Origin: Leptolyngbyaceae cyanobacterium SM1_3_5
Lineage (GTDB): Bacteria > Cyanobacteriota > Cyanobacteriia > Elainellales > Elainellaceae
Direction of reading: 5' to 3'
Assembly: GCA_012031475.1 (NCBI GenBank)
Contig: JAAUTJ010000138.1
Span: forward strand, 1 to 9,321
DNA length: 9,321 bases
Shown: piece by piece, positions 1 to 6,908 of the stretch
Position numbering within the stretch: position 1 is the stretch's first letter
Layout: every line of letters begins with the position of its first letter
The notes under the pieces: generated by a model
What the model saw: the letters and a program-made list of their open reading frames with translations, nothing else
Told to the model about the DNA's origin: nothing
Databases searched by the model: none
Position numbers and translations under genes: made by a program

Positions 1-25
1 CACTGGTGGGGGATTTAGGGGGCTT
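1..25. repeat. Edge-truncated dispersed cyanobacterial repeat
   Basis: The minus strand reads GCCCCCTAAATCCCCCACC, the form of a palindromic intergenic repeat very common in cyanobacterial genomes. Its 11-base core at 10-20 is the reverse complement of the core at 9276-9286 near the other window edge. Only one arm is inside the window, so its full structure cannot be judged. Confidence 0.55.
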
Positions 26-184
26 CCTCGATCGCAACGCAGTCCACCCAATTATCAAACTCGCGCTAATACACGAGTCTATCAGTCGCCTAGTCGATCG
101 CCCGTCAAAAAGTTGCGATCGCCCATTTCCCCCGGATAGCGCTCACAGGGAATTGTAAAAAATCCGTATACCGCTTGGCGAAAA

Positions 185-251
185 CATCAGATTTTCATAA
201 AGATTCATCAGATTCACATCGCATTAACAAAATCTTATTCGTTTCTTAAAG
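185..251 (+). promoter_or_regulatory. Candidate Pho box (11-bp periodic repeat tract) upstream of the nuclease
   Basis: Three TTA-containing units lie exactly 11 bp apart: ATTAACAA at 223, CTTATTCG at 234 and CTTAAAGC at 245. Just upstream, CATCAGATT occurs twice (185-193 and 206-214), 21 bp apart, which is about two helical turns. Octamers resembling PyTTAAPyPy with 3-base spacers are the SphR (PhoB-type) site in Synechocystis, where a nucH-type extracellular nuclease belongs to the phosphate-starvation regulon. Each unit matches only about 5 of 8 positions and I see no clear -10 box at the expected distance, so this is a hypothesis from periodicity plus gene type. Confidence 0.3.
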
Positions 252-462
252 CCAGCGTGGGAACTTGATGAACGGAGTTGGTAAAAACACGTACTTTCTC
301 CGTAATTTTACTCATCTACACCATTCGCAATTTGTCTCAGGGTGATGTCGGCTGCGGGTCTTTGGTGTTCGATCGCATCTTTGGCGCTCTCGAAACCCCG
401 CACTGCCGATTTTTCCACGATCGCAACTCACTGAATCCGACATCGCTGCACACCATTTTCAC

Positions 463-467
463 GGAGA
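463..467 (+). promoter_or_regulatory. Ribosome binding site of the nuclease gene
   Basis: GGAGA lies 7 bases before the ATG at 475. It supports this start over any earlier one. The protein then begins MALTPGAIAFVGFNADG with no hydrophobic signal peptide, as expected for an RTX protein exported by a type I system. Confidence 0.7.
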
Positions 468-474
468 ACTTTTC

Positions 475-936
475 ATGGCCTTGACACCTGGCGCGATCGC
501 ATTTGTCGGCTTTAATGCCGATGGCAATGACAATATCGCGTTTGTCGCCCTCACCGACATCAATCCGGGCGAAGTGATTTTTTTTGAAGACAACGAGTGG
601 AACGGAACGGGCTTCGTCGATACGAACGAGGGCGCGTTTAGCTGGACGGCAGATGCGCTTGTTGCGGCGGGCACGATCGTCCGCATTGACAACATCGGCA
701 CAGGCACGATCGCGGCCAGCACGGGCACGGCAACGACTCCGATCGCCGGACGCGGAACCAATCGCGGCATTGCAGGCGGCGATGAAACGATCTATGCCTA
801 CCAGGGCACACCGGGAACGCCGACAACTTTTATTACGGCGATCGCGAATGGTCGGTTTTTCTGCCGCAAACGGACTGTTGACGAATACCGGACTGACGGC
901 GGGCGTGACTGCGATCGATCTTTCGACGCTCGATGA
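475..936 (+). CDS. Nuclease fragment 1: N-terminal domain, first part
   Basis: Frame-1 segment of 153 residues, of which about the first 126 belong to the real protein. After residue 126 (nt 852) the reading turns to Arg/Cys-rich nonsense ending at 936, while frame 2 continues sensibly. The segment has the pattern of a domain found at the N-terminus of many cyanobacterial secreted proteins (VALTDINPGEVIFFEDNEWNG, then GDETIYAYQGTPGTPTTF). It has no signal peptide and no catalytic motif I recognise. The RBS at 463-467 fixes the start. The function of this domain is not known to me. Confidence 0.65.
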   Translation: MALTPGAIAFVGFNADGNDNIAFVALTDINPGEVIFFEDNEWNGTGFVDTNEGAFSWTADALVAAGTIVRIDNIGTGTIAASTGTATTPIAGRGTNRGIAGGDETIYAYQGTPGTPTTFITAIANGRFFCRKRTVDEYRTDGGRDCDRSFDAR

Positions 937-1609
937 TGATGCCGACATCGCCAGCTACACCGGAGCGCGGACTGGACTGACAAGCTTCAGCGACTATCGA
1001 TCGCTGATTAACAATCCGGCCAACTGGATCGCGCAGGACGGCACGGGCGATCAAAGCGTTGACGGCAATCAGCCGGATGTGCCTTTTAGCGCAACGGCGT
1101 TTACTGCGGATGGCGGTGGTGGTGTTGCTGCGCCGACGGTAAATCTGGCGGTCAGTGCGGCAACAGGTACGGAAGCCGATCGATCGGTGATCACCGTGAC
1201 GGCAACGGCATCCAGTGCGGTGACGGGCGACCAGACGATCGCCTTGGGCGTTTCGGGTACGAACATTACGGCGACAGATTTCAGCCTCAGCAGCGCGACG
1301 ATCACGATTCCCAACGGCCAAGCGTCGGGTTCTGTGACCTTCACGGTTGCCGATGATGCGCTGGTGGAAGGCAGTGAAACCGCCGTTTTGACGCTGAGCA
1401 ATCCCTCGACGGGCATCGCGCTGGGCAATGTGACGACGCAGAACGTTGAGATTACCGACAACGACAACGCATCGGGGATTTTGAGAAAAGTCGGCAGTGC
1501 AACGGGAACGGGCGCGGAAATTCCCGCTTTTGATCCGGGGACGATCGCCTCTTTGTCGTCGCGGGCACGACGGTCGAAATCTACAGCGTCAGCAACACTG
1601 GCAGCTTGA
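848..1609 (+). CDS. Nuclease fragment 2: rest of N-terminal domain plus Calx-beta
   Basis: Frame-2 segment. An ATG at 848 happens to open it, but it has no RBS and is an artefact of the break. It continues the N-terminal domain (FSAANGLLTNTGLTAG, then DYRSLINNPANW) to about nt 1128. A Calx-beta domain follows, about 1130-1465: APTVNLAVS at its start, the typical strand VTFTVADDALVEGSE and the closing EITDNDN. Such domains act as calcium-dependent, immunoglobulin-like spacers in extracellular proteins. The first strand of the beta-propeller begins at about 1476 (ILRKVGSATGTGAEIPAFDP). Sense is lost at about 1543 and passes to frame 1, so the last 20 or so residues before the stop at 1609 are spurious. 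Confidence 0.65.
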   Translation: MVGFSAANGLLTNTGLTAGVTAIDLSTLDDDADIASYTGARTGLTSFSDYRSLINNPANWIAQDGTGDQSVDGNQPDVPFSATAFTADGGGGVAAPTVNLAVSAATGTEADRSVITVTATASSAVTGDQTIALGVSGTNITATDFSLSSATITIPNGQASGSVTFTVADDALVEGSETAVLTLSNPSTGIALGNVTTQNVEITDNDNASGILRKVGSATGTGAEIPAFDPGTIASLSSRARRSKSTASATLAA

Positions 1610-2007
1610 CAGTGGCGGGAAGTCTGGCAGCGGGATTTACTCCGCCTGCGGGAACGGAGGCCGTTCCAAACAGCGTGGCGGTGAAAAATGGCGTCGTGGC
1701 GGTTGCCTATGCGATCGAAGACATGACGACGGAGGCGCAACAGCCCGGACGAGTCAGCTTTTACAGCGCTGCCAACGGTGCATTTTTGAATTCGGTGGAA
1801 GTCGGCTTTTTGCCGGATATGCTCACCTTCACGCCGGACGGCACGAAAGTTCTGACCGCCAACGAAGGCGAGCCAAACAGCTACGGGCAGGCGGATTCGT
1901 TTGATCCCGAAGGTTCGGTCAGCGTGATCAATCTGGTGAATGGCGTCGCGAACGCACCGTGCAAACGGCCAGCTTCACCGCCTTCAACAGCCAAATTGCC
2001 GCTTTGA
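1606..2007 (+). CDS. Nuclease fragment 3: choice-of-anchor I propeller, N-terminal blades
   Basis: Frame-1 segment. Coding sense actually begins at 1543 (DRLFVVAGTTVEIYSVS), upstream of the first start codon at 1606. It carries hallmark motifs of the choice-of-anchor I family: VPNSVAVKNGVVAVAYA, LPDMLTFTPDGTKVLTANEG and GSVSVINLVNG. The family folds as a beta-propeller and is usually found on secreted or surface proteins, often beside phosphoesterase domains. After nt 1955 the frame is lost (PCKRPASPPSTAKLPL is spurious) and frame 3 continues with TVQTASFTAFNSQIAAL. Confidence 0.65.
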   Translation: MTVAGSLAAGFTPPAGTEAVPNSVAVKNGVVAVAYAIEDMTTEAQQPGRVSFYSAANGAFLNSVEVGFLPDMLTFTPDGTKVLTANEGEPNSYGQADSFDPEGSVSVINLVNGVANAPCKRPASPPSTAKLPL

Positions 2008-5000
2008 GAGCATCGGGAGTCCGGATTACCGCGCCGGGTGCGACGGTGGCGCAAGATGTCGAGCCAGAATCGATCGCATTTTCGGCAGACGGAACGCAGG
2101 CATACGTCACCTTGCAGGAAAATAACGCGCTGGCGATCGTCAACATCGCCACTGCCACCGTCACCGCAGTTCAGCCGCTCGGTGTCAAAAATCACAACCT
2201 GCCGGGGAACGGCATTGATCCGAGCGATCGAGACGGCAGCATCAACATCCGCAACGTTCCAGTCGTGGGACTGTATCAGCCGGACGCGATCGCCAGCTTC
2301 ACAATCAACGGTCAGACCTACCTGATTACGGCCAACGAAGGCGATTCTCGCGACTACACGGGCTTCAGCGAAGAAGTGCGCGTCGGTGCAGCCAGCTATG
2401 TGCTTGACCCAACTACTTTCCCGGATGCGGCCACTCTCAAGCAACCCGCCAACTTGGGACGCTTGCAGGTGACGAGCGCAACGGGCGACACGGATGGCGA
2501 TGGCGATTTCGATCGCATTGAAGCGTTCGGTTCGCGCTCCTTTTCGATTTGGGACAGCAGCGGCAACCAGATTTTTGACAGCGGCGACCAGCTTGAGCGG
2601 ATCACGGCGGCGCGAGTGCCCGACCTGTTCAACTCAGACGGCAGCGTTGCCTCGCCCAGTTTCGACAGCCGCAGCGACAACAAAGGACCCGAACCGGAAG
2701 GCGTCGTGGTCGGCGTGGTGGGCGATCGCACGTATGGCTTCATCGGCTTAGAGCGGACGGGCGACGTAATCGTCTATGACCTGACCAATCCGGCCAGCCC
2801 GCAGTTTGTCGAATACATCAACACGCCCGAAGATGTGGGTCCCGAAGGATTGACCTTCATTTCGGCAACCGACAGCCCGACCGGAAAACCGCTGCTCGTG
2901 ACGGCCAACGAAGTCAGCCGGACGATCGCCGTGTTTGAATTCACGCCGCCCGTGCAGATCAGCGACATTCAAGGCACACAGCACATCTCGCCTTTGAACG
3001 GGCAGGGTGTGCAGAACGTGGAAGGCGTTGTGACGGCGATCGCAGCCAACGGCTTCTACATCCAAGACCCGACCCCGGACGCCAACGCCGCCACCTCGGA
3101 AGGCATTTTCGTGTTTACGGGAACCAGCGCGGCGGGCTTGGCAATTCGCAACGCTCGCACGGTGGGAGAAGCCGTTTTGGTCAGCGGCACGGTGTCAGAA
3201 TTCCGTCCCGGCAACAACAATCCCAACAACCTGACGATCACGCAAATTGGCAACAACAGCAGCGTCCAAGCGCTGAGCGTGTCGGCTTGGACAAACGCGC
3301 CGACTGTGGCGATCGCCCCCACGATCCTCGGCAACGGCGGACGCATTCCGCCCAGCCAAATCATCAACAACGATGCCGTCGGCGGCAACGTCGAAAATCC
3401 GGCAACGCCCTTTGATCCGGCAGAAGACGGCATCGACTTCTACGAAAGTTTGGAAGGAATGGTGGTGCAGATCAATGACGCGGTCGCCACTTCCCCGACC
3501 GGAAACTTTGGCACGTCCGAAGAAATCTGGGTGCTGGGCGACAATGGCGCAAACGCCACAAGCCGCACGGAGCGGGGCGGCAGCTTGATTACGGCCACCG
3601 ACTTCAACCCGGAGCGCATCCAGATCGACGACCTGATCAACGGCGCGATCGCGCTGCCGGATGTCAACGTCGGAGCGCGATTCGGGACGATTACGGGCGT
3701 GGTCAGCTATGACTTCAACAACTATGAAGTGCTGGTTCCCACTGCTCCGACTGTCGTTCAGCCTTCGCCCTTGCAACGCGAAGTCACCGACCTGACCGGA
3801 ACCGCCACACAGCTTACGGTTGCCACGTTCAACGTCGAAAATCTGGCTCCCAGCGACGGCGCGGCCAAGTTCAACGCGATCGCAGGCGCAATCGTCAGCA
3901 ATTTGCGATCGCCCGACATTCTCAGCCTGGAAGAAATTCAGGACAACAACGGCGCGATCAACGATAGCGTCGTCGATGCCAGCCTGACGTTCCAGACTTT
4001 GATTGATGCGATCGTCGCCGCAGGTGGCCCCCGCTATGAATTCCGCCAGCTAAATCCGGTTGACGATCAAGACGGCGGGCAACCGGGCGGCAACATTCGC
4101 GTCGGCTTTTTGTTCAATCCCGATCGCGTCGGCTTTGTCGAAGGATCGCTGCAACGCCTGACCGATCCCAATCCTGCCGAGGCCGATTCGTTTGCAGGCG
4201 ATGATTTTGCCAGCAGCCGCAAGCCCCTAGTCGGTCAGTTTGTCTTCAACAATCAAACTGTCACCGTCATTGGCAACCACTTCAACTCGAAGGGCGGCGA
4301 TCAACCGCTGTTTGGCCCGAATCAGCCGCCGACCCTGACCAGCGAATTGCAGCGCAATCAGCAGGCGACGATCGTGCGGAACTTCGTGCAGGGCATTCTT
4401 GCCACCGATCCCAACGCCAACGTAATTGTCGGCGGCGATTTGAACGACTTTGAGTTCTCCAATCCGCTGACGATTTTGGAAAATGGCGGCCTGAATACGC
4501 TGGTGGAAACCCTGCCGGAAAACGAGCGCTATACCTACAATTTCCAGGGCAACGCGCAGGTGCTTGACCATATTTTGGTCAGCAACAATCTGTTGGCGAA
4601 GCTCGATCGATTTGACGTGGTTCACATCAATTCGGAGTTTGCCGATCAGGTCAGCGACCACGATCCCACGATCGCCCGCTTCAATCTGCCGATTCCAAAC
4701 ACCGCCCCGATCGCCCAGCCCGACAGCGCCTCGACCACTGACCTTCAGCCCGTCACGATCGCAGTCTTGGCAAACGATCGCGACCCGGATGCAGGAGACA
4801 CGATCGCAATCCAGTCGTTCACCAATCCGACAAACGGAACGCTGGTGCAAAACGCGGACAACACGTTCACGTACACGCCCGCGATCGGATTTGCCGGAGC
4901 CGACAGCTTCACCTACGTCCTGCAAGATGCCGCAGGCTTGACTTCGACGGCAACCGTTAGCCTGACGGTGACGCTCGGATCGAATTCAATCATCGGTACG

Positions 5001-5276
5001 AACGACAACGATAATCTGGTTGGCACAAATCGCATTGACGTGATTCAAGGCTTGGCCGGAAACGACACGCTCAATGGCGGACTCGGTGCGGATGTGCTGA
5101 GCGGCGGCTTGGGCAACGATACCTACATCGTGGACAATGTCGGCGATCGCGTCGTCGAAAATCCCGTGAAGGAACGGACACGGTGCGATCGGCAGTTTCC
5201 TTCTCGCTGGTCGCCAACGTGGAAAACCTCGTCCTCACCGGAAACGCCGCGATCGACGGCTTCGGCAACGAGCTAA
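1959..5276 (+). CDS. Nuclease fragment 4: propeller, OB-like, EEP nuclease and cadherin-like domains
   Basis: Frame-3 segment of 1105 residues opening at a GTG that has no RBS and is internal to the real gene. From about 1956 to 2945 it completes the propeller (EPESIAFSADGTQAYVTLQ, ANEGDSRDYTGF, PEGVVVGVVGDRTYGFIGLE). About 2946-3785 resembles the OB-fold segment that precedes secreted nucleases (VEGVVTAIAANGFYIQDP). The EEP domain spans 3807-4690 with motifs TFNVENL, LEEIQDN, GNHFNSK, GGDLNDF and SDHDP, the metal and catalytic residues of the DNase I-like fold, all present. About 4700-4975 is a cadherin/VCBS-like domain (AVLANDRDPDAGDTI). RTX repeats start at about 5043. Sense ends near 5165; the last roughly 37 residues, to 5276, are out of frame. 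This part alone could fold as a nuclease but would lack the secretion signal. Confidence 0.85.
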   Translation: MQTASFTAFNSQIAALRASGVRITAPGATVAQDVEPESIAFSADGTQAYVTLQENNALAIVNIATATVTAVQPLGVKNHNLPGNGIDPSDRDGSINIRNVPVVGLYQPDAIASFTINGQTYLITANEGDSRDYTGFSEEVRVGAASYVLDPTTFPDAATLKQPANLGRLQVTSATGDTDGDGDFDRIEAFGSRSFSIWDSSGNQIFDSGDQLERITAARVPDLFNSDGSVASPSFDSRSDNKGPEPEGVVVGVVGDRTYGFIGLERTGDVIVYDLTNPASPQFVEYINTPEDVGPEGLTFISATDSPTGKPLLVTANEVSRTIAVFEFTPPVQISDIQGTQHISPLNGQGVQNVEGVVTAIAANGFYIQDPTPDANAATSEGIFVFTGTSAAGLAIRNARTVGEAVLVSGTVSEFRPGNNNPNNLTITQIGNNSSVQALSVSAWTNAPTVAIAPTILGNGGRIPPSQIINNDAVGGNVENPATPFDPAEDGIDFYESLEGMVVQINDAVATSPTGNFGTSEEIWVLGDNGANATSRTERGGSLITATDFNPERIQIDDLINGAIALPDVNVGARFGTITGVVSYDFNNYEVLVPTAPTVVQPSPLQREVTDLTGTATQLTVATFNVENLAPSDGAAKFNAIAGAIVSNLRSPDILSLEEIQDNNGAINDSVVDASLTFQTLIDAIVAAGGPRYEFRQLNPVDDQDGGQPGGNIRVGFLFNPDRVGFVEGSLQRLTDPNPAEADSFAGDDFASSRKPLVGQFVFNNQTVTVIGNHFNSKGGDQPLFGPNQPPTLTSELQRNQQATIVRNFVQGILATDPNANVIVGGDLNDFEFSNPLTILENGGLNTLVETLPENERYTYNFQGNAQVLDHILVSNNLLAKLDRFDVVHINSEFADQVSDHDPTIARFNLPIPNTAPIAQPDSASTTDLQPVTIAVLANDRDPDAGDTIAIQSFTNPTNGTLVQNADNTFTYTPAIGFAGADSFTYVLQDAAGLTSTATVSLTVTLGSNSIIGTNDNDNLVGTNRIDVIQGLAGNDTLNGGLGADVLSGGLGNDTYIVDNVGDRVVENPVKERTRCDRQFPSRWSPTWKTSSSPETPRSTASATS

Positions 5277-6153
5277 ACAACACGCTGACCGGAAACAACG
5301 CCAACAACGTTTTGATCGGATTCGCAGGCAACGACACGATCGACGGCAGAGGCGGCACGGATACGCTGGTTGGTGGACTGGGTGACGATCGCTACCTGAT
5401 CGGTGACGCGAGCGATCAAATTGTCGAAGAAGCGGGCGAAGGAACCGATACCGCTGTGGCCTCGGTGTCCTACACGCTGAGCGCCAACGTGGAAAACCTG
5501 ACGCTGACCGGAAACAGCGTCCTCAACGGCACAGGCAACGCGATCGACAACCTGCTGATCGGCAACAACACCAACAACGATCTGTTTGGACTCGACGGCA
5601 ACGACACGCTCGACGGTCGGGGCGGCAACGACGCCCTGATCGGCGGCGAGGGTGACGATCGACTCTTGGGCGGTGACGGTGACGACTACATGGAAGGCAA
5701 CGCAGGCAACGACAGCATTGAGGGCGGGTCGGGCAACGACTTCCTCAGCGGACGTGACGGCAATGATCTCCTGGACGGCGGCACTGGCGACGACACGATG
5801 TTTGGCGATGCCGGAGATGATATCTACGTCGTCGATAGCCTGGGCGATCGCGTCACCGAGCGGGAAAACGACGGCACGGACTTGGTTCGCGCCTCAATTT
5901 CCTACCAGTTGGGTGACTTTTTAGAAAACCTGGCGCTGACCGGATCGGGCAACCTCAATGCGGTGGGCAACGACCTCGCCAACGTCCTGACGGGCAACAG
6001 CGGGCGCAACTCGATCGCAGGCGGTGCGGGCAACGACACGCTGATCGGCAACAACGGTAACGACATCCTCACGGGTGACAGCGGCGACGATCTGCTGATT
6101 GGCGGTTTGGGCAGCGACACCTTGACGGGTGGAAGTGGCCGCGATCGCTTTGT
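5043..6153 (+). repeat. RTX nonapeptide-coding repeat region
   Basis: The DNA repeats are the coding side of GGxGxDxUx motifs, with recurrent GGCAACGACACGCT-like units. Within them is a longer module used three times, beginning near 5112, 5385 and 5818 (each coding for a Y-[IVL]-V/I-D/G box followed by GTD and NVENL/FLENL). The frame break near 5166 falls inside the first of these modules. Confidence 0.8.
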
Positions 6154-6415
6154 CTACGCTGCCTTCCAAGACCGCACCGACACGATCACCGACTTCAACA
6201 GCGCTCAAGACCTGCTCAACCTCGAAGCCGTCTTCGACTACTTGGGTTCCACTCCGGTAACGAATGCCTTCCTGCGGTTCAGCCAGTCCGGTAGCAATGC
6301 GCTGGTGCAAATCGACCAGAACGGCGCAACGGGCGGAGCCAACTTCAGCACCCTCGTAACGCTCAACAACGTGACTGCAAACAGCTTGGCGATCGGAACA
6401 AACGTCCTCGTGTAG
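5183..6415 (+). CDS. Nuclease fragment 5: RTX calcium-binding repeats and type I secretion terminus
   Basis: Frame-2 segment; real coding sense starts at 5168 (GEGTDTV), and the ATP-style start given here is only the first possible codon. It contains many GGxGxDxUx nonapeptides (GNDTLDGRGGNDALIGGEGDD and similar), which form calcium-filled beta-rolls outside the cell. Longer modules with the pattern YxVDxxGDRVxE, GTD, NVENLxLTG and GNxxxNxLxGN recur about three times. The C-terminal 70 residues (DTITDFNSAQDLLNLEAVF onward, ending in a hydrophobic IGTNVLV) are typical of the uncleaved secretion signal of type I substrates. The stop at 6413-6415 lies 20 bases before a strong terminator, so this is the true 3' end of the gene. 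Confidence 0.8.
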   Translation: MRSAVSFSLVANVENLVLTGNAAIDGFGNELNNTLTGNNANNVLIGFAGNDTIDGRGGTDTLVGGLGDDRYLIGDASDQIVEEAGEGTDTAVASVSYTLSANVENLTLTGNSVLNGTGNAIDNLLIGNNTNNDLFGLDGNDTLDGRGGNDALIGGEGDDRLLGGDGDDYMEGNAGNDSIEGGSGNDFLSGRDGNDLLDGGTGDDTMFGDAGDDIYVVDSLGDRVTERENDGTDLVRASISYQLGDFLENLALTGSGNLNAVGNDLANVLTGNSGRNSIAGGAGNDTLIGNNGNDILTGDSGDDLLIGGLGSDTLTGGSGRDRFVYAAFQDRTDTITDFNSAQDLLNLEAVFDYLGSTPVTNAFLRFSQSGSNALVQIDQNGATGGANFSTLVTLNNVTANSLAIGTNVLV

Positions 6416-6435
6416 ATCATTAGGGCGATCGATCA

Positions 6436-6479
6436 GCCTCAACAAAGTCGCTTTCGAGGCGGTTTTGTTGAGGCTTTTT
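6436..6479 (+). terminator. Rho-independent terminator of the nuclease gene
   Basis: GCCTCAACAAA (6436-6446) pairs perfectly with TTTGTTGAGGC (6464-6474). The stem extends inward through G-U and G-C pairs, and five T residues follow at 6475-6479. It sits 20 bases past the stop codon. On the opposite strand there is no T-run, so it probably does not stop the converging tRNA transcript. Confidence 0.9.
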
Positions 6480-6490
6480 GTTCGCTAATA

Positions 6491-6642
6491 GGACTGACGC
6501 ACTTGCACCAGAAACTCAAGTTCTGGCTCAAAGCGAAATCTCATTGAAATCGGTTAAAAGCAGCGGTTTTGAGTTAGTTGAAACTGACTTGAGCTTTTAG
6601 CTTTGAATTTTAATTCAGGGCGGTTCTCGCCACAGGTGCAAA
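6491..6642. other. Noncoding spacer with scattered inverted repeats
   Basis: No gene is visible here. The segment opens with GGACTGACGCAC, close to the GGACTTACGCAC sequence often seen in cyanobacterial spacers. It holds the pair TTGCACC (6503-6509) and GGTGCAA (6635-6641), a small hairpin CCAGAA/TTCTGG (6508-6526), CTCAAG (6515-6520) with CTTGAG (6588-6593), and TCAAAGC (6528-6534) with GCTTTGA (6600-6606). It could be a decayed miniature element or the 3' trailer of the tRNA transcript. No clear terminator for the minus strand is seen. Confidence 0.35.
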
Positions 6643-6664
6643 ATATAAATTAAGGCGATCGGAT

Positions 6665-6736
6665 GGGAAGTGACGGGATCGAACCGCCGTCTCGCCGTCT
6701 TCAGCGGCACATGAACACCAGCTTCACCAACTTCCC
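6665..6736 (-). tRNA. tRNA-Phe (GAA)
   Basis: A 72-nt cloverleaf read on the minus strand. Acceptor GGGAAGT pairs with ACTTCCC, D-stem GTGA with TCAT, anticodon stem TGCCG with CGGCG around loop CTGAAGA (anticodon GAA), and T-stem GGCGG with CCGTC around TTCGATC. U8 and D-loop GG are present. The discriminator is A, as usual for Phe; CCA is not encoded (TCC follows). The body is unlike the usual bacterial tRNA-Phe, which begins GCC, so this is an accessory copy. It is the last gene of the array, 4 nt from the Ser gene. Confidence 0.82.
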
Positions 6737-6740
6737 AAAC

Positions 6741-6821
6741 GGAGGACAGAGGAATCGAACCCCTAGCCAAAGACTACCCTGGTTTTCAAGACCAGTTGCC
6801 GACCATTCAGCGGTGTCCTCC
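6741..6821 (-). tRNA. tRNA-Ser (TGA)
   Basis: An 81-nt class II tRNA on the minus strand. Acceptor GGAGGAC pairs with GTCCTCC and anticodon stem CTGGT with ACCAG around CTTGAAA (anticodon TGA). A long variable arm follows, then T-stem AGGGG/CCTCT with loop TTCGATT. The discriminator G73 fits serine; CCA is not encoded (TTT follows). Position 8 is A instead of the near-universal U, and the D-stem is only three pairs (CCG/CGG). It lies 3 nt from the Arg gene. Confidence 0.85.
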
Positions 6822-6824
6822 CAA

Positions 6825-6901
6825 TGGCGAGAACGGAGAGATTTAAACTCTCAATCTTCGGTTTCGTAGACCGATGTGTTATTCCGTTACACCACGTTCT
6901 C
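6825..6901 (-). tRNA. tRNA-Arg (ACG), CCA encoded
   Basis: A 73-nt body plus G73 and CCA on the minus strand. Acceptor GAGAACG pairs with CGTTCTC, D-stem GTGT with ACAC, anticodon stem TCGGT with ACCGA around CTACGAA (anticodon ACG), and T-stem GAGAG with CTCTC. Anticodon ACG normally needs A34-to-inosine editing by TadA. The T-loop reads TTTAAAT, so the conserved C56 is T, which should weaken the D-loop/T-loop contact. All stems are otherwise perfect. Confidence 0.83.
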
Positions 6902-6908
6902 ATCAGGC

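Larger units (their letters stand above)
475..6415 (+). pseudogene. Multidomain RTX extracellular nuclease (ExeM/NucH-like), frame broken by four 1-base indels
   Basis: Five open segments in frames 1, 2, 1, 3 and 2 join into one protein. Removing a base near 853 and restoring one near 1543, 1956 and 5166 gives 1980 residues without internal stops. Domains in that numbering: N-terminal beta-rich domain (1-215), Calx-beta (about 219-331), choice-of-anchor I beta-propeller (about 335-825), OB-like segment (about 826-1105), EEP nuclease (about 1112-1406), cadherin-like domain (about 1410-1500), RTX repeats and C-terminal secretion region (1505-1980). EEP catalytic positions are intact: N1120, E1154, H1269, D1322/N1324 and D1395-H1396. 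The likely role is calcium-dependent cleavage of extracellular DNA, probably for phosphate supply, after ABC-type (type I) export. Because coding quality is kept on both sides of every break, sequencing error or very recent decay is more likely than old pseudogenisation. No exporter gene is in the window. Confidence 0.88.

Noticed and set aside
278..484. 68-residue ORF upstream of the nuclease on the plus strand
   Set aside because: It needs a TTG start, has no recognisable product, and its end overlaps the better supported RBS and ATG of the nuclease.
337..5358. Many long minus-strand ORFs opposite the nuclease
   Set aside because: They are rich in Arg, Cys and Ser, have no domain pattern, and mirror the GC-rich codons of the real gene.
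5043..6153. CRISPR-like regular repeats
   Set aside because: The repeats are codons for RTX nonapeptides inside an open frame, of varying sequence, without unique spacers.
475..6415. Programmed ribosomal frameshifting as the explanation for the frame changes
   Set aside because: Four sites in one gene, none with a slippery heptamer and pseudoknot, is implausible; indels explain it better.
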